A stretch of DNA of 64,000 nucleotides, from positions 24,448 through 88,447 of the forward strand of contig DASWKR010000047.1 of NCBI GenBank assembly GCA_036396535.1. Direction: 5' to 3'. Under the pieces are notes generated by a model. The model was not told where the DNA came from. It made no database searches and saw only the letters and a list, made by a program, of their open reading frames with translations. The DNA comes from Acidimicrobiia bacterium. GTDB taxonomy: Bacteria; Actinomycetota; Acidimicrobiia; Spongiisociales; UBA5794. This document shows positions 61,929 to 64,000 of the stretch, in pieces. Positions within the stretch are counted from its first letter, which is position 1, and each line of letters starts with the position of its first letter. The translations under genes were made by a program, and so were the position numbers.

Positions 61929-62538
61929 CCTGAGAACGTACGCGTTCCTCGACAGCTTGCAACCGCAGTACGCCGCCTTCCTCGGCACGATCGCCCAGGG
62001 TTTCCTGCCCCTCGCCGGCGACTCGTCGCTGTACGTCGAGATCGCTCCCGGCATCGAGATCAACCGGATCACCGACATCGCCCTCAAGGCGACGACCGTC
62101 AAACCGGGGATGCAGATCGTCGAGCGGGTCTTCGGCCTCCTCGAGGTGCATTCGCCCGACCAGGCGGACACCAGGGCGGCAGGAGCGGCGATCCTCGATG
62201 CCATCGGCGTCACCGAGGCGGACAGGGTCAAGCCCAAGGTCGTGTCGAGCCAGATCATCAGGCGAGTCGACGACCACCAGGCGCAACTCATCAACCGGAT
62301 GCGCCACGGCCAGATGCTCATCCCCGGCCAGACGCTCTACGTCCTCGAGTGCGACCCGGCCGGGTACGCGGCGCTTGCCGCCAACGAAGCCGAGAAGGCG
62401 GCCAACATCAACGTCCTCGAGGTTCGCTCCTTCGGCGCCGTCGGCCGGGTGTACCTCGGGGGCGAGGAGCGCGACATCGAAGTCGGGTGGCAGGCGGCCG
62501 TGGCGTCGCTCGAAGGTCTCGAAGGTCGGGAAACGTGA
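61912..62538 (+). CDS. Tandem-domain microcompartment shell protein (BMC-T)
   Basis: Trimer-forming shell protein of 208 aa with two BMC domains. First domain: [62 protein letters not shown]. Second: [74 protein letters not shown] (quoted in parts). The LQPQ...VAPG...DIALK text resembles BMC-T proteins of actinobacterial (Rhodococcus/Mycobacterium-type) shells. BMC-T pores are large and often gated, admitting cofactors or bulky substrates. GTG 61912 with GGGAGAGGG just upstream. Confidence 0.9.
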   Translation: MATGIDLRTYAFLDSLQPQYAAFLGTIAQGFLPLAGDSSLYVEIAPGIEINRITDIALKATTVKPGMQIVERVFGLLEVHSPDQADTRAAGAAILDAIGVTEADRVKPKVVSSQIIRRVDDHQAQLINRMRHGQMLIPGQTLYVLECDPAGYAALAANEAEKAANINVLEVRSFGAVGRVYLGGEERDIEVGWQAAVASLEGLEGRET

Positions 62539-62568
62539 ACACGAAACACGAGGAAGGGAGCTGCATCG

Positions 62569-62871
62569 ATGGCTGATGCGCTTGGCATGATCGAGGCGCG
62601 TGGCTTCGCGGCAATGGTCGAGGCCGCCGACGCGATGGTGAAGGCCGCCAAGGTCGAGCTCGTCGCGTACGAGAAGACCGGAGGCGGCTACGTCACTGCG
62701 ATCGTTCGCGGCGACGTCGCAGCAGTGAAGGCCGCCATCGACGCCGGCGTTCGCGGCGCCGAGAAGGTCGGCGAGGTGATCGCGACCCACGTCATCGCAC
62801 GCCCGCACCTGAACATCGATGCCGTGCTGCCGCTCGGGCGCGGCGAGGAGGCGGCCGCCGAGCTCGGCTGA
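62569..62871 (+). CDS. Hexameric microcompartment shell protein (BMC-H)
   Basis: Canonical single BMC-domain protein of 100 aa that tiles shell facets as hexamers. [45 protein letters not shown] is diagnostic (quoted for identification in two parts: residues 6-25 and 26-50). The pore loop is KTGGG (36-40), the edge residues include Lys28 and Arg78, and the C-terminus [15 protein letters not shown] is standard. AGGAAGGGAG ribosome site upstream of ATG. It follows BMC-T by 30 nt and precedes BMC-P by 19 nt. Confidence 0.96.
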   Translation: MADALGMIEARGFAAMVEAADAMVKAAKVELVAYEKTGGGYVTAIVRGDVAAVKAAIDAGVRGAEKVGEVIATHVIARPHLNIDAVLPLGRGEEAAAELG

Positions 62872-62890
62872 CAGAACCGGAGGGCCGCCA

Positions 62891-63178
62891 ATGCAACTCG
62901 GAATGGTCGCCGGCACGCTCGTGGCGAGCCGCAAGGAACCCCTCATGGAGGGGATGAAGTTCCTCGTGCTTCGTCAACTCGACTCCGAGGGCGCCGCCTC
63001 GGGCGGGTACGTCGTCGCCGTCGACGCGGTCGGCGCAGGCGTCGGCGAGGTGGTCATGTACGCCTCGGGCAGCTCGGCCCGCCAGACCGACGTGACCCGT
63101 GACCGGCCGTGCGACGCCGTCGTCATGGCGATCGTCGACACCTGGGAGGTCGACGGGGAAGTGAAGTACACGAAGTGA
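62891..63178 (+). CDS. Pentameric microcompartment vertex protein (BMC-P, EutN/CcmL family)
   Basis: 95-residue beta-barrel protein that caps shell vertices. Family text: [45 protein letters not shown] (residues 41-64) and the C-terminal [13 protein letters not shown]. The GAGxGE and GSSAR blocks are the EutN/CcmL signature. GGAGG 7 nt before ATG. With BMC-H and BMC-T it completes the minimal shell protein set. Confidence 0.95.
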   Translation: MQLGMVAGTLVASRKEPLMEGMKFLVLRQLDSEGAASGGYVVAVDAVGAGVGEVVMYASGSSARQTDVTRDRPCDAVVMAIVDTWEVDGEVKYTK

Positions 63179-63185
63179 GGCCGCC

Positions 63186-64000
63186 GTGCTGACGGACGAC
63201 CAGGTCAACGAGATCATCGCCCGGGTCAAGGGCAGGGTCGCCGCCGCCGAGCACGCCGCCAGGCAGGGCCCGGCACTGCGAGCAGCCGACGAGCTGGCGA
63301 TGGACGCCGACCGGCTCGGCGACGGCATATACCCCACCATCGACGAGGCGGTCAAGGCCGCCGGCAGAGCGTTCGTCGCCTACCGGGACCTCGGGCTCGA
63401 CGGCCGCTACGCCATCGTCGACGCCATGCGGGCGGCGATGCTTCGTGAGGGCGAGCGGCTGGCCTACATGGCCCGCGAGGAGACCGGGCTCGGCAGGGCC
63501 GAGGACAAGGTCATCAAGAACCGGCTCGTCACCACGAGGACCCCCGGTCCGGAGGACCTCGAGCCGCAAGCCGTGACGGGCGATCAGGGGATGATGGTCA
63601 CCGAGTACGCCCCGTACGGCACGATCGGGGCGATCACCCCGACGACGAACCCGACGTCGACCATCATCAACAACGCCATCGCCAGCGTCGCCGCCGGCAA
63701 CTCCGTCGTCTTCAACGTCCACCCCAATGCGAAGCGGGTCTCGGTCGAGAACGTCCAGGTCTTCAACAGGGCGATCGTGGCGGCGGGTGGCCCTCCCGAT
63801 CTCGTCACTGCGATCCCCGAGCCGACTCTCGAGTCCGCCAAGGAGCTCATGGAGCACCCCGATGTGCGGGTGCTCCTGGTGACCGGAGGCCCGGGCGTCG
63901 TCAGGGAGGCGCTGCGCACGCCCAAGAAGGCGATCACGGCAGGTCCGGGCAACCCACCCGCAGTCGTCGACCCGACGGCAGACGTCGAGGCTGCCGGGCG
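63186..64000 (+). CDS. CoA-acylating aldehyde dehydrogenase (EutE/PduP type), truncated by window edge
   Basis: The frame opens at GTG 63186 and is still open at the right edge (271 codons seen of about 480 expected). Family text: AVTGDQGMMVTEYAPYGTIGAITPTTNPTSTIINNAIASVAAGNSVVFNVHPNAKRVS (residues ~133-190), VLLVTGGPGVVREAL and AITAGPGNPPAVVDPTAD, all typical of EutE/PduP/SPU dehydrogenases that turn aldehyde + NAD+ + CoA into acyl-CoA. The catalytic Cys lies beyond the window. The N-terminus (TDDQVNEIIARVKGRVAAAE) is an amphipathic helix like known encapsulation peptides. It lies 7 nt after the vertex-protein gene. Confidence 0.92.
   Translation, partial: MLTDDQVNEIIARVKGRVAAAEHAARQGPALRAADELAMDADRLGDGIYPTIDEAVKAAGRAFVAYRDLGLDGRYAIVDAMRAAMLREGERLAYMAREETGLGRAEDKVIKNRLVTTRTPGPEDLEPQAVTGDQGMMVTEYAPYGTIGAITPTTNPTSTIINNAIASVAAGNSVVFNVHPNAKRVSVENVQVFNRAIVAAGGPPDLVTAIPEPTLESAKELMEHPDVRVLLVTGGPGVVREALRTPKKAITAGPGNPPAVVDPTADVEAAG

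Overview
This is a 64 kb chromosomal window from a high-GC bacterium, most likely an actinobacterium. A lineage close to Acidimicrobiia would fit, but that is inference. The support is: the prfA-prmC-sua5-(glyA)-atp gene order; a nickel superoxide dismutase beside a SodX-type peptidase; lipoproteins with long Thr-rich linkers after the lipobox; KorAB; frequent GTG/TTG starts; and many genes whose start lies 6-9 nt after a TAnnnT box with no Shine-Dalgarno sequence (leaderless-type). Coding density is very high, with ATGA/GTGA/TTGA overlaps throughout. I saw no tRNA, rRNA, CRISPR array, insertion sequence or phage gene, and no gene-free stretch over about 210 bases.

Layout. 1-6.3 kb: end of prfA, a lipoprotein, prmC, tsaC/sua5, an SDR, a FAD amine/amino-acid oxidase and glyA. 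6.3-13.7 kb: a complete F-type ATP synthase operon (two AtpI-like proteins, then a, c, b, delta, alpha, gamma, beta, epsilon) behind an 18-bp CRP-type palindrome. 13.7-17 kb: a lipoprotein that is a stand-alone copy of the N-terminal domain of the adjacent secreted subtilisin-like protease, which carries RTX repeats. 17-24 kb: a START-like protein, a phosphoglycosyl transferase, two GT2 glycosyltransferases, and a secreted M15 peptidase fused to VCBS and FG-GAP repeats. 24-28.8 kb: a branched-chain amino-acid-type ABC transporter, with a strong hairpin separating the binding-protein gene from the transporter genes. 29-41.6 kb: housekeeping and metabolic genes (SDR, SnoaL-like, DUF402, pdxH, typA, korAB, amidase, DUF3048 lipoprotein, AlkD-like, a Cys-rich miniprotein, a methyltransferase) and a divergent sodX/sodN pair. 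41.6-53 kb: a surface-glycan region. RmlA, RmlB, a single-domain NDP-hexose 2,3-dehydratase, a Gfo/Idh ketoreductase and a WecE-like aminotransferase together could make a dTDP-4-amino-2,4,6-trideoxyhexose. Beside them are a flippase, a sulfotransferase, a GT2, a polytopic protein and MurJ. 53-60.3 kb: two ABC-2 exporter modules, small membrane proteins, an EamA transporter, a DUF3291 protein and a MerR-like regulator.

The most notable system is at the right edge (60.3-64 kb, truncated). It is a bacterial microcompartment operon: RpiB-like isomerase, deoxyribose-phosphate aldolase, tandem-domain shell protein (BMC-T), hexameric shell protein (BMC-H), pentameric vertex protein (BMC-P) and the first 271 residues of an EutE/PduP-type CoA-acylating aldehyde dehydrogenase. 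The enzyme set matches the sugar-phosphate-utilising (SPU) class of metabolosomes: deoxyribose-5-phosphate would be split into glyceraldehyde-3-phosphate and acetaldehyde, and the acetaldehyde oxidised to acetyl-CoA inside the shell. All three enzymes carry amphipathic N-terminal segments resembling encapsulation peptides. The isomerase has Asp in place of the usual catalytic Cys, and a perfect 17-bp dyad lies between the operon and a divergent MerR-like gene.
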